A stretch of DNA of 64,000 nucleotides, taken from positions 1-64,000 of the forward strand of contig URAN01000010.1 of assembly GCA_900545865.1 (NCBI GenBank), written 5' to 3'. Positions 26,725-34,915 of the stretch are shown here, in pieces. The notes beneath the pieces were generated by a model. It was not told the origin of the DNA. It saw only the letters and a list, made by a program, of their open reading frames with translations, and did not search any database. This stretch comes from an uncultured Eubacteriales bacterium (GTDB lineage Bacteria > Bacillota > Clostridia > Monoglobales > Monoglobaceae). Every line of letters starts with the position of its first letter. The first letter of the stretch is position 1. The position numbers were made by a program, and so were the translations under genes.

Positions 26725-27078
26725 TTATACTACCTTATACATCTGCGGACTTTCTTGAATTTTAGAGATTATTTCCGATATTTCTTTTTCATCGGGAATT
26801 TCAATCATTCCGACGGCGGTGAAGTAAATATCAACCTTAACATAACAATGTCCGCTTGACTTATCGTTGTTATGAACCTCTATCCTCTGTATCAATGAAT
26901 CAACGATTGTGGGAATAAGCTCCTTAAAATCAGTCAATTCACGCAGGGTTTTGAGTAATAGACGCATATCAACATTTTTCTGCTCGGCGGTTTCCAATTC
27001 CTTTTCACCGTCAGATACAGTTTTGATAAACTCTTTTTACTCGGTTTCATACATAGAAGCCATACGAGAGTAATGGTC
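26725..27078 (-). pseudogene. Large serine recombinase remnant (DUF4368 C-terminus)
   Basis: The C-terminal 90 codons (LIPTIVDSLIQRIEVHNNDKSSGHCY, then DIYFTAVGMIEIP) match the end of TndX/TnpX-type serine recombinases that move clostridial conjugative and mobilisable transposons. The frame continues upstream as RMASMYETE but is broken by TAA at 27037-27039, where the family has a Gln codon, and similarity stops near 27078. The catalytic N-terminal domain is gone. This is a scar of a second mobile element, unrelated in position to the ICE at the left edge. Confidence 0.75.
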
Positions 27079-27318
27079 TACAAAAAAACAACTATGCTAT
27101 TTACATAAATAAATTTTGGTGTTAAAATAGGTACATCGTTGGTAATGTCTATTGCAAGTTTTGCTAATAGCTTGCTAATAGGAGCCTTTGTAATTGTGTG
27201 AAATTATATGATATAAGATAACACAGTATCATATTCAAATCTCTCACAAATCCCGTAGTTATGCGGATTGTACGGTTTTTCTGAACACGAGAGAACACCT
27301 TGAAAAATACGGTACAAT
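27079..27318. other. Element scar between recombinase remnant and tRNA fragment
   Basis: These 240 bases are AT-rich, with a run of short repeats (GCTAATAGCTTGCTAATAGG near 27163) and no credible gene. Probably residual island DNA left by an imprecise excision or decay. Confidence 0.45.
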
Positions 27319-27366
27319 TTGCTCCTAAGCAGTAGGTCGGACGTTCGAATCGTCTTGGGGACGCCA
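27319..27366 (+). pseudogene. 3' part of a tRNA gene (attachment-site scar)
   Basis: The segment CTCCTAA (anticodon-loop-like, CCT as in tRNA-Arg), then GGACG-TTCGAAT-CGTCT (a complete T-arm with TTC loop), then TGGGGAC-G-CCA gives the 3' half of a tRNA including an encoded CCA. The matching 5' half (expected GTCCCCA... and the D-arm) is absent; island-like sequence precedes it. tRNA 3' ends are duplicated by integrating elements, so this is best read as an att remnant. The Arg-CCT identity is tentative because the anticodon stem does not pair here. Confidence 0.6.
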
Positions 27367-27376
27367 TGTTTTGTAT

Positions 27377-27410
27377 ATTAAAAGACGCCGAAAAAACGGC
27401 GTCTTTTAAT
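27377..27410. terminator. Bidirectional terminator
   Basis: A perfect 14-bp stem, ATTAAAAGACGCCG / CGGCGTCTTTTAAT with a 6-nt loop, gives T-rich tails on both strands. It closes the LRR protein gene on the minus strand and any transcript through the tRNA fragment on the plus strand. Confidence 0.8.
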
Positions 27411-27428
27411 ATGTTAAATTTTGTTTCG

Positions 27429-28463
27429 CTATTTATCCTCGGGTGTGTATGTTATGAAAACAGATGTGCTGTTTTCGTTCCAAACAACTTTTCCGCCTAC
27501 CGCCTGAACAACATCGCGTATCGGCAAAAGAATTCTTTCATTATACTCAACCGCGGGTGATGAGAGGAACACCGTTTCATCATTCACACGCATAAACTCG
27601 CTGTTCGGTTTTATAAGTATACGATAATCTCCTATATTCAAGCCGGCATATTCCATATCATCGTACCACTCGATTTTTGCACCCATATCTTCCAACACCG
27701 AGCGCAGCGGAACAAGTGTTCTGAACCTTTTGTTATCCGTAATCGGAGCTTGGTCAAAATCAACTTCTTCACCGTTTAAGTATACATTGATAAGATTTTC
27801 ACATCTTATTCCGTGTTCATTGGCGAATGACACACCGTAAGGCTCATCGCTCAGCTTGCAATAAAATACTATGTTCGGACTGTTGTCAAACGCATTCGCC
27901 GAAATGTTCGTAACCGTTGTCGGAACAGACACTGATGACAGTGACGGGCAAGATGAAAACGCGTTGTCCTCTATCACGGTAACTCCGTAAGGAACGGTGA
28001 TACCGATTAACGATGTGCATTGATTAAACGCACCGTTCGGGATAACCTTTAACGCTTTCGAAAGTCTGACCTTTTTTATTCCCGTGCTGTAAGCAAAAGC
28101 CGTTTCGCCGATTTTAACGACCGAATCGGGTATATATACCTCGGTGATATTTGTGCTGCCGCCGAATGCGCCGTTGGCAATCTCTATTACGTCTTTTCCG
28201 TCGATTTCGGAAGGAATCATCACCTTTCCGCTTACATCATCCACATTCGTTATGGTAACGCCATCGTTCGAAACTGTATAACTAAATCCGAGTTCGGCAC
28301 TCTCCGATGCCGTTTCATTGTTGTTTTCCGTTTTGTTATCTGTGTCGTCAATTGCCTCGGTGACATTTTCGTTTTCCGTATCGGTATTTTCTGCAAAAAC
28401 GATACCGAAACCACTCATGGCAACCGATAATGCAAGAACGGATACTATTAAAAACCTTTTCAC
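27429..28463 (-). CDS. Secreted BspA-type LRR protein with stalk domain
   Basis: The GTG at 28461-28463 (product VKRFLIVSVLALSV...) is taken as start because GAGGAG lies about ten bases upstream and it begins the signal peptide. The mature protein has an acidic Thr/Asn/Glu linker, four or five BspA-type (LRR_5) leucine-rich repeats at about 70-205 (IPDSVVKIGETAFAYST, VPYGVTVIEDNAFSSC), and a C-terminal copper amine oxidase N-terminal-like stalk domain at about 220-340 (RTLVPLRSVLEDMGA, RILLPIRDVVQAVGG). Such proteins bind glycans or host proteins and may attach to the wall through the stalk domain. It is monocistronic. Confidence 0.8.
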   Translation of the reverse strand: MKRFLIVSVLALSVAMSGFGIVFAENTDTENENVTEAIDDTDNKTENNNETASESAELGFSYTVSNDGVTITNVDDVSGKVMIPSEIDGKDVIEIANGAFGGSTNITEVYIPDSVVKIGETAFAYSTGIKKVRLSKALKVIPNGAFNQCTSLIGITVPYGVTVIEDNAFSSCPSLSSVSVPTTVTNISANAFDNSPNIVFYCKLSDEPYGVSFANEHGIRCENLINVYLNGEEVDFDQAPITDNKRFRTLVPLRSVLEDMGAKIEWYDDMEYAGLNIGDYRILIKPNSEFMRVNDETVFLSSPAVEYNERILLPIRDVVQAVGGKVVWNENSTSVFITYTPEDK

Positions 28464-28730
28464 TTTTATCTCTCTCCTCATATCGGCAAAATATGATAAT
28501 GCCGTAAATTTAGTGTTTTTAAAAAACACACATTTTTTATTTTATCACATTTTGCTCAAAAAATCAAATTTTTTGAGGAGTTTGGCAACCAAATCATATA
28601 AAAGCTACATATGACCCGTAAACCGCTATTCCTAATTTAGCAATTTAGCATATATAAACCGTTCAAATTCTATGCTGTTTGACCATAGCTTTTTTAAATT
28701 TTTTGAGTATGATCTCCGAAATCTTAAAAA

Positions 28731-29564
28731 TTATCGCGTTCCGATTACAACCCTCGGTCTGTTTTCAATATCGTTTACGGTTTTTATATTTTGGTATCGG
28801 TTTTGTTCCAAAATTTCTTCAACTTCGTCTTTTTGGTCAAAACCGATTTCAAACGCCAAAATGCCGCCGTCTTTTATTTTTGCATTCGCGGCAATCTTCC
28901 GATAAAAATCGAGTCCGTCAGCACCGCCGTCAAGAGCAAGAGACGGCTCAAAACAGCGAACGTTTTTATCCAGACCGCCGATAACATCGTGTGCGATATA
29001 CGGCGGATTTGAGACAACGCAATCTGCCGCGCATGGCATCTCATCCGTCAGCACGTCAAAGCACACTGTCTTTACTCTATCGCTTAAATTATATTCATTA
29101 ATGTTGTCATCGCTTACGTTCAGCGCGGTTCTCGAAATATCCGCAAGTCTTGCCGACAAATCTTTTTTATAATATGCAAGGCTTATCCCGATACAACCGC
29201 TTCCGCAGCACAAGTCCCAAATCACGGGCGACTTTTTATCCTTAACTCTTCCAAGAACCTCCGAGACAAGAATTTCTGTATCCGCACGCGGTATCAGCAC
29301 ACCCTTGCAAACTTTAAACTTCAGCGACATAAACTCGCTTTCGCCGACTATATACTGTACCGGTTCATCCTTCTCGGCACGTTTAACCCATTCATCTAAC
29401 AGCTTTATCTGTTCGTTTGTCGGTACATAATCGCCGATTATAAGCTCTGTCTTTGTGAGATTTAAACCACGCATAAGCAAAACAGCAGAGATTGCCGCCG
29501 CATCAGCGTTCCCTGCTGTTTTAAGACGATTTGTAATAATAGTCCTTAATTCTTTTGTTTTCAT
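28731..29564 (-). CDS. prmC: Release factor glutamine methyltransferase PrmC
   Basis: The 277-residue product has the N-terminal helical domain, the SAM-binding loop DLCCGSGCIGIS (about 117-128) and the catalytic NPPY (186-189) that accepts the glutamine of the release-factor GGQ motif. It methylates RF1/RF2 and so speeds peptide release. It starts 6 bp after the DUF1385 gene, a pairing common in Clostridia. prfA, often the next gene, is absent; an LRR protein lies downstream. Confidence 0.95.
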   Translation of the reverse strand: MKTKELRTIITNRLKTAGNADAAAISAVLLMRGLNLTKTELIIGDYVPTNEQIKLLDEWVKRAEKDEPVQYIVGESEFMSLKFKVCKGVLIPRADTEILVSEVLGRVKDKKSPVIWDLCCGSGCIGISLAYYKKDLSARLADISRTALNVSDDNINEYNLSDRVKTVCFDVLTDEMPCAADCVVSNPPYIAHDVIGGLDKNVRCFEPSLALDGGADGLDFYRKIAANAKIKDGGILAFEIGFDQKDEVEEILEQNRYQNIKTVNDIENRPRVVIGTR

Positions 29565-29570
29565 TATATC

Positions 29571-30596
29571 TTACCATTCGTCTTCCGCTTTGTTTTCGGG
29601 AATTACCGCTTTGAGTGCCGCAATGGCCACCTCTATTTGGCTGTCATCGGGTTCGTTGGTTGTGATATGCTGAAAGAGCATTCCCGGTTTGCTGATTGCC
29701 CTTGTGAAAGCATTGTCGTGCCGACCGGCGAATTTGATAATTTCATACGAAATACCCGCCACTATCGGCAAAAGCAAAAGCCGCAATATAAGCCTTGTAA
29801 TCACCCACGGCATAGCACCGAGTGCCTTGCCGATGACAGGAATAGCGGCGAAACTCGCCTCATCCCACGGAATAACCGAATAAACCAATATACTTATAAT
29901 CATTACAAGCAGCAAAAAACTCGTACCGCAGCGCGGGTGCAGCCGCGATTGAACTCTTACGTTCTCAACTGTCAAATCCAAGCCTTTTTCGTAACAGAAT
30001 ATCGACTTATGCTCTGCGCCGTGATACATAAACACGCGCTTAATATCTTTCATTTGCGAAACCAAAAACAGGTATAAAACAAATATCGCTATGCGGACAA
30101 TCCCTTCTATAAGGGTCAACCCTACGCGCGATTGTATCACGCTTTTTAAGAACCCCGTGATAAACGCCGGTAACAGTATAAACATACCTATGCTCAGCGC
30201 AAGCGAAAAAATTACCGAAATATATATTACAATATTCATTGCTTTTTCCGACCCGAGCTTTTCGTCAAGCCACATCTCAAATTTTGACGGTTCTTGTTCA
30301 ACAGGCTCGCCCTCGTCATCCACATCGATGAACTGCGCCGAAAACATCAGCGATTTTACGCCTATTATCATCGAATCGATAAAGTTAACGCATCCTCGCA
30401 CAATCGGAAGTTTTACAAACCTTCCCGTGCGGATTTTACCAAGCTTCATATCATCGATTACTATTTCTCCGTCAGGCTTTCTGACCGCAGTCGCAACATT
30501 GTGCGGTCCGCGCATCATTACGCCCTCCATAACAGCCTGTCCGCCAATTGATGTGCGGTGTTCCTTGCGGCTGTTTTCTTTCTTTTCCTTATCCAT
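29571..30596 (-). CDS. yqhQ: DUF1385 membrane protein (YqhQ-like)
   Basis: The product has 341 residues: an N-terminal SIGGQAVMEGVMMRGP box that defines DUF1385, an acidic loop, and about five membrane segments between residues 130 and 270 with the conserved FMYHGAEHKSIFCYE motif. The biochemical role is unknown; the family is widespread in Gram-positive bacteria next to prmC and prfA. It lies 67 bp downstream of ispA and 6 bp upstream of prmC. Confidence 0.92.
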   Translation of the reverse strand: MDKEKKENSRKEHRTSIGGQAVMEGVMMRGPHNVATAVRKPDGEIVIDDMKLGKIRTGRFVKLPIVRGCVNFIDSMIIGVKSLMFSAQFIDVDDEGEPVEQEPSKFEMWLDEKLGSEKAMNIVIYISVIFSLALSIGMFILLPAFITGFLKSVIQSRVGLTLIEGIVRIAIFVLYLFLVSQMKDIKRVFMYHGAEHKSIFCYEKGLDLTVENVRVQSRLHPRCGTSFLLLVMIISILVYSVIPWDEASFAAIPVIGKALGAMPWVITRLILRLLLLPIVAGISYEIIKFAGRHDNAFTRAISKPGMLFQHITTNEPDDSQIEVAIAALKAVIPENKAEDEW

Positions 30597-30663
30597 CTTA
30601 AAAACTCATTATCCTTTCGGTTTAAATATTATCCGTATACGAACACCTGTCCGTTTCAAATTC

Positions 30664-31563
30664 CTACATATTTCGGTTAAGCAGGAAATCCGCAAGCTCC
30701 GACAAAAATTGAGCTTTCTCTCCGAGCAGTTCGAGTGCGGCTTTTGCTTTGTTTGTTTCGGAAACCAAATAATCCTTTGCCCCGTCCAAGCCAAACAATG
30801 TAACGAACGTGCTCTTGCCGCAATCGGCATCGCTGCCGATTGGTTTTCCGAGAACCTCGGTACAACCGACAACATCCAATATATCATCTTTCATTTGAAA
30901 CGCAAGGCCGAGACTTTCGGCGTATTCATCAAGTGCCGCCGTTATACTGCTGTCCGCACCGCCGCAAATCGCACCACAGCGAACCGCCGCGCGAATCAAA
31001 GCTCCCGTTTTGTTTTTATGCAAGTATAAAAGTTCATCGGCGGTTATATCGCTTCTGTTTTCGGCTTGAAGGTCAACAACCTGACCGCCTATCATACCGA
31101 GTACACCCGATGCGCCCGACAAACATCTTATTATTTCCAGCCTTGCGCTCGGCGAAAGAGACTCAAATCCGTTATCGGCGGATAAAATCTCAAACGCGGT
31201 ATTCAAAAGTCCGTCACCGGCAAGCAAGGCAATATCCTCGCCGTATACCTTGTGACAAGTCGCGCGCCCTCTGCGTAAATCATCATTATCCATACACGGC
31301 AAATCATCGTGTATAAGCGAGTAGTTATGTACACATTCAACCGCCAAGGCCACATATTCGGCATTGGATGACAAACCGCCCAACATATCGCTGACTGCCA
31401 GAGTCAAAACGGGGCGAATTCTCTTTCCTCCGCCGCAAATCGCGTATTTCATTGCCTCAAAAACATTTTTTTGCAAGGCAGTATAATCAAAAGATTCAAA
31501 GTACTTTTCTATCCTGTTTCCAATAACGCTTAAATATTTTTTATATTGCTCGTTAAAATTCAT
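30664..31563 (-). CDS. ispA: Farnesyl/geranyl diphosphate synthase
   Basis: The 299-residue product carries the first aspartate-rich motif DDLPCMDND (86-94), the second FQMKDDILD (about 223-230) and the GGKRIRP substrate loop (45-51). It condenses isopentenyl diphosphate with allylic diphosphates to make farnesyl diphosphate, the precursor of undecaprenyl phosphate for wall synthesis and of quinones. It sits between xseB and the DUF1385 gene in a co-directional run. The usual dxs does not follow. Confidence 0.95.
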   Translation of the reverse strand: MNFNEQYKKYLSVIGNRIEKYFESFDYTALQKNVFEAMKYAICGGGKRIRPVLTLAVSDMLGGLSSNAEYVALAVECVHNYSLIHDDLPCMDNDDLRRGRATCHKVYGEDIALLAGDGLLNTAFEILSADNGFESLSPSARLEIIRCLSGASGVLGMIGGQVVDLQAENRSDITADELLYLHKNKTGALIRAAVRCGAICGGADSSITAALDEYAESLGLAFQMKDDILDVVGCTEVLGKPIGSDADCGKSTFVTLFGLDGAKDYLVSETNKAKAALELLGEKAQFLSELADFLLNRNM

Positions 31564-31593
31564 ATATCAAACCCCTCAAACCGAGTAAAATTT

Positions 31594-31872
31594 TTATTCC
31601 GCCTGTGCGGCAAAAGGACGCTCAACAATCGAGCCGCTTTCTTTATCGCGCATAAGAACGGTTATTTTTTGCTCGGCGCTGTCAAGAGCCGCAGTACAAT
31701 TCTGTGTAAGCTTTACGCCTTTTTCAAAAAGCGTGAGCATTTCGTCAAGGCTTACATCGCCTTTCTCTAAAGCGGCAACGACTTTCTCGAGTTCACCGAG
31801 GTTTGTTTCAAACGATTGTTTCGAATTATCGTTTTCTTTTTCATCCGCCAATATATTATTATCAGTATTCAT
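31594..31872 (-). CDS. xseB: Exodeoxyribonuclease VII small subunit
   Basis: The 92-residue product has the XseB core LGELEKVVAALEKGDVSLDE and a second helix (LFEKGVKLTQNC). Several small subunits coat the C-terminal helices of XseA to make the single-strand nuclease. The ATG at 31870-31872 is preferred over a TTG three codons upstream, which is too close to the AGGAGAG ribosome binding site. It lies 32 bp after xseA and 30 bp before ispA. Confidence 0.92.
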   Translation of the reverse strand: MNTDNNILADEKENDNSKQSFETNLGELEKVVAALEKGDVSLDEMLTLFEKGVKLTQNCTAALDSAEQKITVLMRDKESGSIVERPFAAQAE

Positions 31873-31904
31873 TTTATGCAATACTCTCCTGTTTCAAATT
31901 ATTC

Positions 31905-33107
31905 TTATCTTTCGCACACACGTGCGTCAAAAGAACCGTCGGCAACGGTTACGGAAATTAAATCCCCGTCTTTTATTTGCTCAACCGAGCGAATAATCAC
32001 CCCGTTGTCCGACTTGGCAACCGAATATCCCCGCCCCAAAGTTCCGAGCGGACTCATCGCGTCAAGCTTTGCCGCATTTTCGGAAAGCAGCCGCTTTTTT
32101 TCTTTCAAGACGCTCTGTGCCGCCGTCTCGAACATATGTTCGAGATTGTCAAGATAAATCCGCTTATCATCAATCCTGCCCTTTGGGTTCTTAAAAATCG
32201 GTCTGTCGGCGCATCGTTCCACACGCATACGTCTGTTTTCTATTATCTGCCGCGCCTGTTTGTAAATCAGCTTATAAACATTGTTGAACTTTTCCGCAAG
32301 TTCATCCTGTGACGGAACAACAAGCTCAGCCGCCGCCGATGGGGTCGGCGCGCGCAAATCCGCAACAAAATCGGATATTGTGAAATCAATTTCGTGTCCG
32401 ACCGCGGAAACAACCGGTATTTCACAATCATAAATCGCCCGAGCAACCGCTTCTTCGTTAAACGACCATAAATCCTCAATCGAGCCGCCACCTCTGCCTA
32501 CTATCAGCACATCGGCGGATTTTGTTGCGTTAAAATAATTTATTGCCGAAACAATGCTTGCCGCCGAATTTTCGCCCTGAACCAATACCGGGTATAAAAC
32601 GATGTCGGCATAGGAAAACCGCCGCGTCAGAACATTTATTATATCACGAATGGCCGCGCCCGTCGGGGCCGTTACCACACCGATGCGCTTTGGATATTTC
32701 GGCAATCTTTTCTTGTGTGCAGGGTCAAACAACCCCTCTTTCGCAAGCTTTTGTTTAAGCATCTCAAAAGCGGCATATAAATCACCCTGTCCCTCAGGCT
32801 GCATTTTGTCGATATAAAGCTGATACTGACCATCACGCTCATAAACCGCAATTCGTCCGTGTGCAACAACCTTTGTACCGTTTTGCGGCGCAAAGGTCAG
32901 CTTTGCCGCCGCAGAGCGGAACATAACCGCACGCAAAACCGAACCGCTGTCTTTGAGCGACATATACATATGTCCCGATGAATGAGCCTTGAAATTTGAA
33001 ATTTCGCCCTTGACAAGCACATCGCCGAGAATATCATCAACCGCAATAATGTCTTTTATGTAAAGGTTCAAATCGGTGACGGACAACGCCTCTCTCTTAT
33101 TAACCAA
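31905..33107 (-). CDS. xseA: Exodeoxyribonuclease VII large subunit
   Basis: The product has about 400 residues: an N-terminal OB-fold (SVTDLNLYIKDIIA, then GEISNFKAHSSGHMYMSLKD) followed by the catalytic domain (GVVTAPTGAAIRDI, VGRGGGSIEDLWSFN, VSAVGHEIDFTI). It degrades single-stranded DNA from both ends together with XseB. Start choice is uncertain: a GTG at 33116 has no ribosome binding site, while TTG at 33105-33107 has AGGTGA five bases upstream. It is co-transcribed with nusB (20 bp upstream). Confidence 0.92.
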   Translation of the reverse strand: MVNKREALSVTDLNLYIKDIIAVDDILGDVLVKGEISNFKAHSSGHMYMSLKDSGSVLRAVMFRSAAAKLTFAPQNGTKVVAHGRIAVYERDGQYQLYIDKMQPEGQGDLYAAFEMLKQKLAKEGLFDPAHKKRLPKYPKRIGVVTAPTGAAIRDIINVLTRRFSYADIVLYPVLVQGENSAASIVSAINYFNATKSADVLIVGRGGGSIEDLWSFNEEAVARAIYDCEIPVVSAVGHEIDFTISDFVADLRAPTPSAAAELVVPSQDELAEKFNNVYKLIYKQARQIIENRRMRVERCADRPIFKNPKGRIDDKRIYLDNLEHMFETAAQSVLKEKKRLLSENAAKLDAMSPLGTLGRGYSVAKSDNGVIIRSVEQIKDGDLISVTVADGSFDARVCER

Positions 33108-33127
33108 CAAATTCACCTCATAACAAG

Positions 33128-33544
33128 TTACTTATTCTCGGCGGCAACGGCTTTTTGAACACCGCCGAGAATTCCGTTGGCAAAAGCAACGGCTTTTTCG
33201 TCATCATACTCCTTTACAAGAGTCACCGCCTCGTTCACCGAAACCGCGGGCGGAATATCATCCATATACAGCATCTCAAAAACCGCAAGTCTGAGTGCGG
33301 CAAGACATACCGGCGAAAAACGTTCAACGTGCCAATCCTTTGATACTTTGTTCAGCCGTTCGTCAATCTCGAATCTGGATTCGATAACGCCGCTCACAAC
33401 CTTATCAATATACTCGCGCTGGTTCCCCGTTTTATTTTCCGCAAAAAAATCATCTATCAGTCCTTGTATGTCATCGGGCTGGAATGAATACTGAAACAAA
33501 AGCAAAAATGCTTGCTTTCTCGCTTCTCTTCTGTTCATAGTCAA
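33128..33544 (-). CDS. nusB: Transcription antitermination factor NusB
   Basis: The 138-residue all-helical product begins MNRREARKQAFLLLFQY (after MT) and contains RLAVFEMLYMDDIPPAVSVNEAVTLVKEY, split here as LRLAVFEMLYM and INEAV-like VNEAVTLVKEY, both hallmark segments of NusB. With S10/NusE it binds boxA in rRNA leaders for antitermination. It follows asp23 and precedes xseA, the standard Firmicutes order. Confidence 0.93.
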   Translation of the reverse strand: MTMNRREARKQAFLLLFQYSFQPDDIQGLIDDFFAENKTGNQREYIDKVVSGVIESRFEIDERLNKVSKDWHVERFSPVCLAALRLAVFEMLYMDDIPPAVSVNEAVTLVKEYDDEKAVAFANGILGGVQKAVAAENK

Positions 33545-33576
33545 ATTATCCTTTTTGATTAAATATAGTCACAAGC

Positions 33577-34083
33577 CTAAAGCTGTTCGGAATCCGCCGG
33601 TTCCTCCGCCACGCTTTCCTCAACGGGCTTTTCGGCTTCTTCCTTTTCTTGTTTTTGCTCCTTTTCAACAAGAGTAATCCCGTCAACCGAAATGTTGACA
33701 CCCTTGACATTAAGACCCGTCATTGCCTCAACATCCGACTTTACCTTTGTCTGAATATTCCACGATACATCGGGAATCCTTGCGCCGTATTCAATGATAA
33801 CGGCAAGATAAATTGTCACATCGTCACCCTCGCGAACGGTTTTTACGCCTTTTGAAAGATTTTTCATTCCCAAAAGCTCGGCAAAACCGCCGGCAACGCT
33901 GTTAACCATTCCGGCAACGCCGTCCACTTCATTCGCCGCCATTGACGAAATAACCGCAACAACTTCGTCCGAAATATTAACCGAGCCGCCGTTGTCGATA
34001 TTTTGCGCGGTATCTTCCGCGCGGACATCCGCCGCTTCGCTCTCAACCGCGATATTTTTCTCGGAATTAACAGTATTTTCCAT
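33577..34083 (-). CDS. Asp23/Gls24-family envelope stress protein
   Basis: The product has 168 residues from the ATG at 34081-34083, which has GGAG upstream; the frame is open 11 codons further without support. The core (ISDEVVAVISSMAANEVDGVAGM, given here as two parts SDEVVAVISSMAAN and EVDGVAGMVN, and ITIYLAVIIEYG-like VTIYLAVIIEYGARIP) is the Asp23 domain. N- and C-terminal tails are strongly acidic (EEAEKPVEESVAEEPADSE). Family members line the membrane and respond to envelope stress. It heads the nusB-xseA-xseB-ispA run. Confidence 0.88.
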   Translation of the reverse strand: MENTVNSEKNIAVESEAADVRAEDTAQNIDNGGSVNISDEVVAVISSMAANEVDGVAGMVNSVAGGFAELLGMKNLSKGVKTVREGDDVTIYLAVIIEYGARIPDVSWNIQTKVKSDVEAMTGLNVKGVNISVDGITLVEKEQKQEKEEAEKPVEESVAEEPADSEQL

Positions 34084-34269
34084 AATAAACTCCAATCCGC
34101 CGCCCCGAAACGGCAAAAATATATTTTAAAACATCTTAAACTCGGGAAAATCCGTTTAAAAACGCTGTTTTAATCACCTGATTACAGATGTATTTTTATT
34201 ATAACATATTTTTTTCGATATTACAATAATTTTATTCAATTCTTTTAAAAAATTTAATATACGCATAAA

Positions 34270-34334
34270 GCCGCCCGCACCGAAAGGCACAGACGGCGTT
34301 GCACAAACATTTTTTCGGGCGGCATAACGCCGTC
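34270..34334. repeat. GC-rich interleaved inverted repeats (pseudoknot-like)
   Basis: GCCGCCCG (34270-34277) pairs with CGGGCGGC (34316-34323), and GACGGCGTT (34292-34300) pairs with AACGCCGTC (34326-34334). The two perfect stems interleave, so they form either alternative hairpins or an H-type pseudoknot. It lies in the 318-bp gap between bofA and asp23, in otherwise AT-rich DNA, and resembles other GC-rich intergenic repeats at 44445 and 46778. No gene is supported in this gap. Confidence 0.55.
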
Positions 34335-34401
34335 CGCCCCAACACCTCAGCCGCTCACCACCCAAAGACACGCCCATCCTCGGTCGGCGGTTGATTGGCA
34401 A

Positions 34402-34668
34402 TCACAAAATTGCTTGAAGAACAAGCGTCATAATCATTCCCGGTACGCCGAGAACGCCGCTTATCAGTGCAGTGAGCGGATTGATACAAAATCCCGTTCC
34501 GAATCGGTTCAAGACCGTGTTCAGCATCAGCATAACCGCACAGCCGATAACACAGCTCACCGCGAGACCAAACAGCCATTTAAGAGGCCTGATAAAAACT
34601 CTGCACAGAATATATAGAATAAAAAGTCCGAAAACGCACGCGATTACAATCGCCGGGCTAACCTCCAT
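34402..34668 (-). CDS. bofA: BofA-family sporulation membrane protein
   Basis: The 88-residue product has three hydrophobic segments and the family signature NPLTALISGVLGVPGM near the C-terminus. BofA inhibits processing of pro-sigma-K in the mother cell by holding the SpoIVFB protease inactive during sporulation, so it suggests an endospore former. The gene is monocistronic or weakly linked to asp23 (318 bp apart) and divergent from the HlyD-like gene. Confidence 0.88.
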   Translation of the reverse strand: MEVSPAIVIACVFGLFILYILCRVFIRPLKWLFGLAVSCVIGCAVMLMLNTVLNRFGTGFCINPLTALISGVLGVPGMIMTLVLQAIL

Positions 34669-34784
34669 AACCGAATCACTCCTCTTTTATCCTTGTCCTG
34701 TTTTAATTATATTAAGATAAAACTCCGAATATTACACCCGAGAACACAATATTAATATAAACGTATTGATAATTTAACATTTAC

Positions 34785-34815
34785 TTAACAAAATCCTCTG
34801 TTTTTTTGTTATAAT
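34785..34815 (+). promoter_or_regulatory. Candidate promoter of the HlyD-like adaptor gene
   Basis: TTAACA (34785-34790) is followed by TTATAAT at 34809-34815 (spacing 18-19 bp), with a second TATAAT at 34822-34827. The same run TTTTTTTGTTATAA recurs in the promoter region at the right edge of the window (63933-63946). Confidence 0.4.
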
Positions 34816-34915
34816 ATTTGATATAATATAAAGTGATTGTCGCAATCGGCGATAAATCGAAATAAATACAGTTAAAAAACAGAGTAATTCTGTTTCAAGG
34901 AGGATAAAATAAAAT

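Noticed and set aside
27164..27367. Minus-strand frame containing RRFERPTYCLG
   Set aside because: This peptide is the familiar spurious translation of a tRNA T-arm and 3' end.
34174..34401. Minus-strand frame of 75 codons between bofA and asp23
   Set aside because: It runs through the GC-rich inverted repeats, has no ribosome site and resembles no protein.
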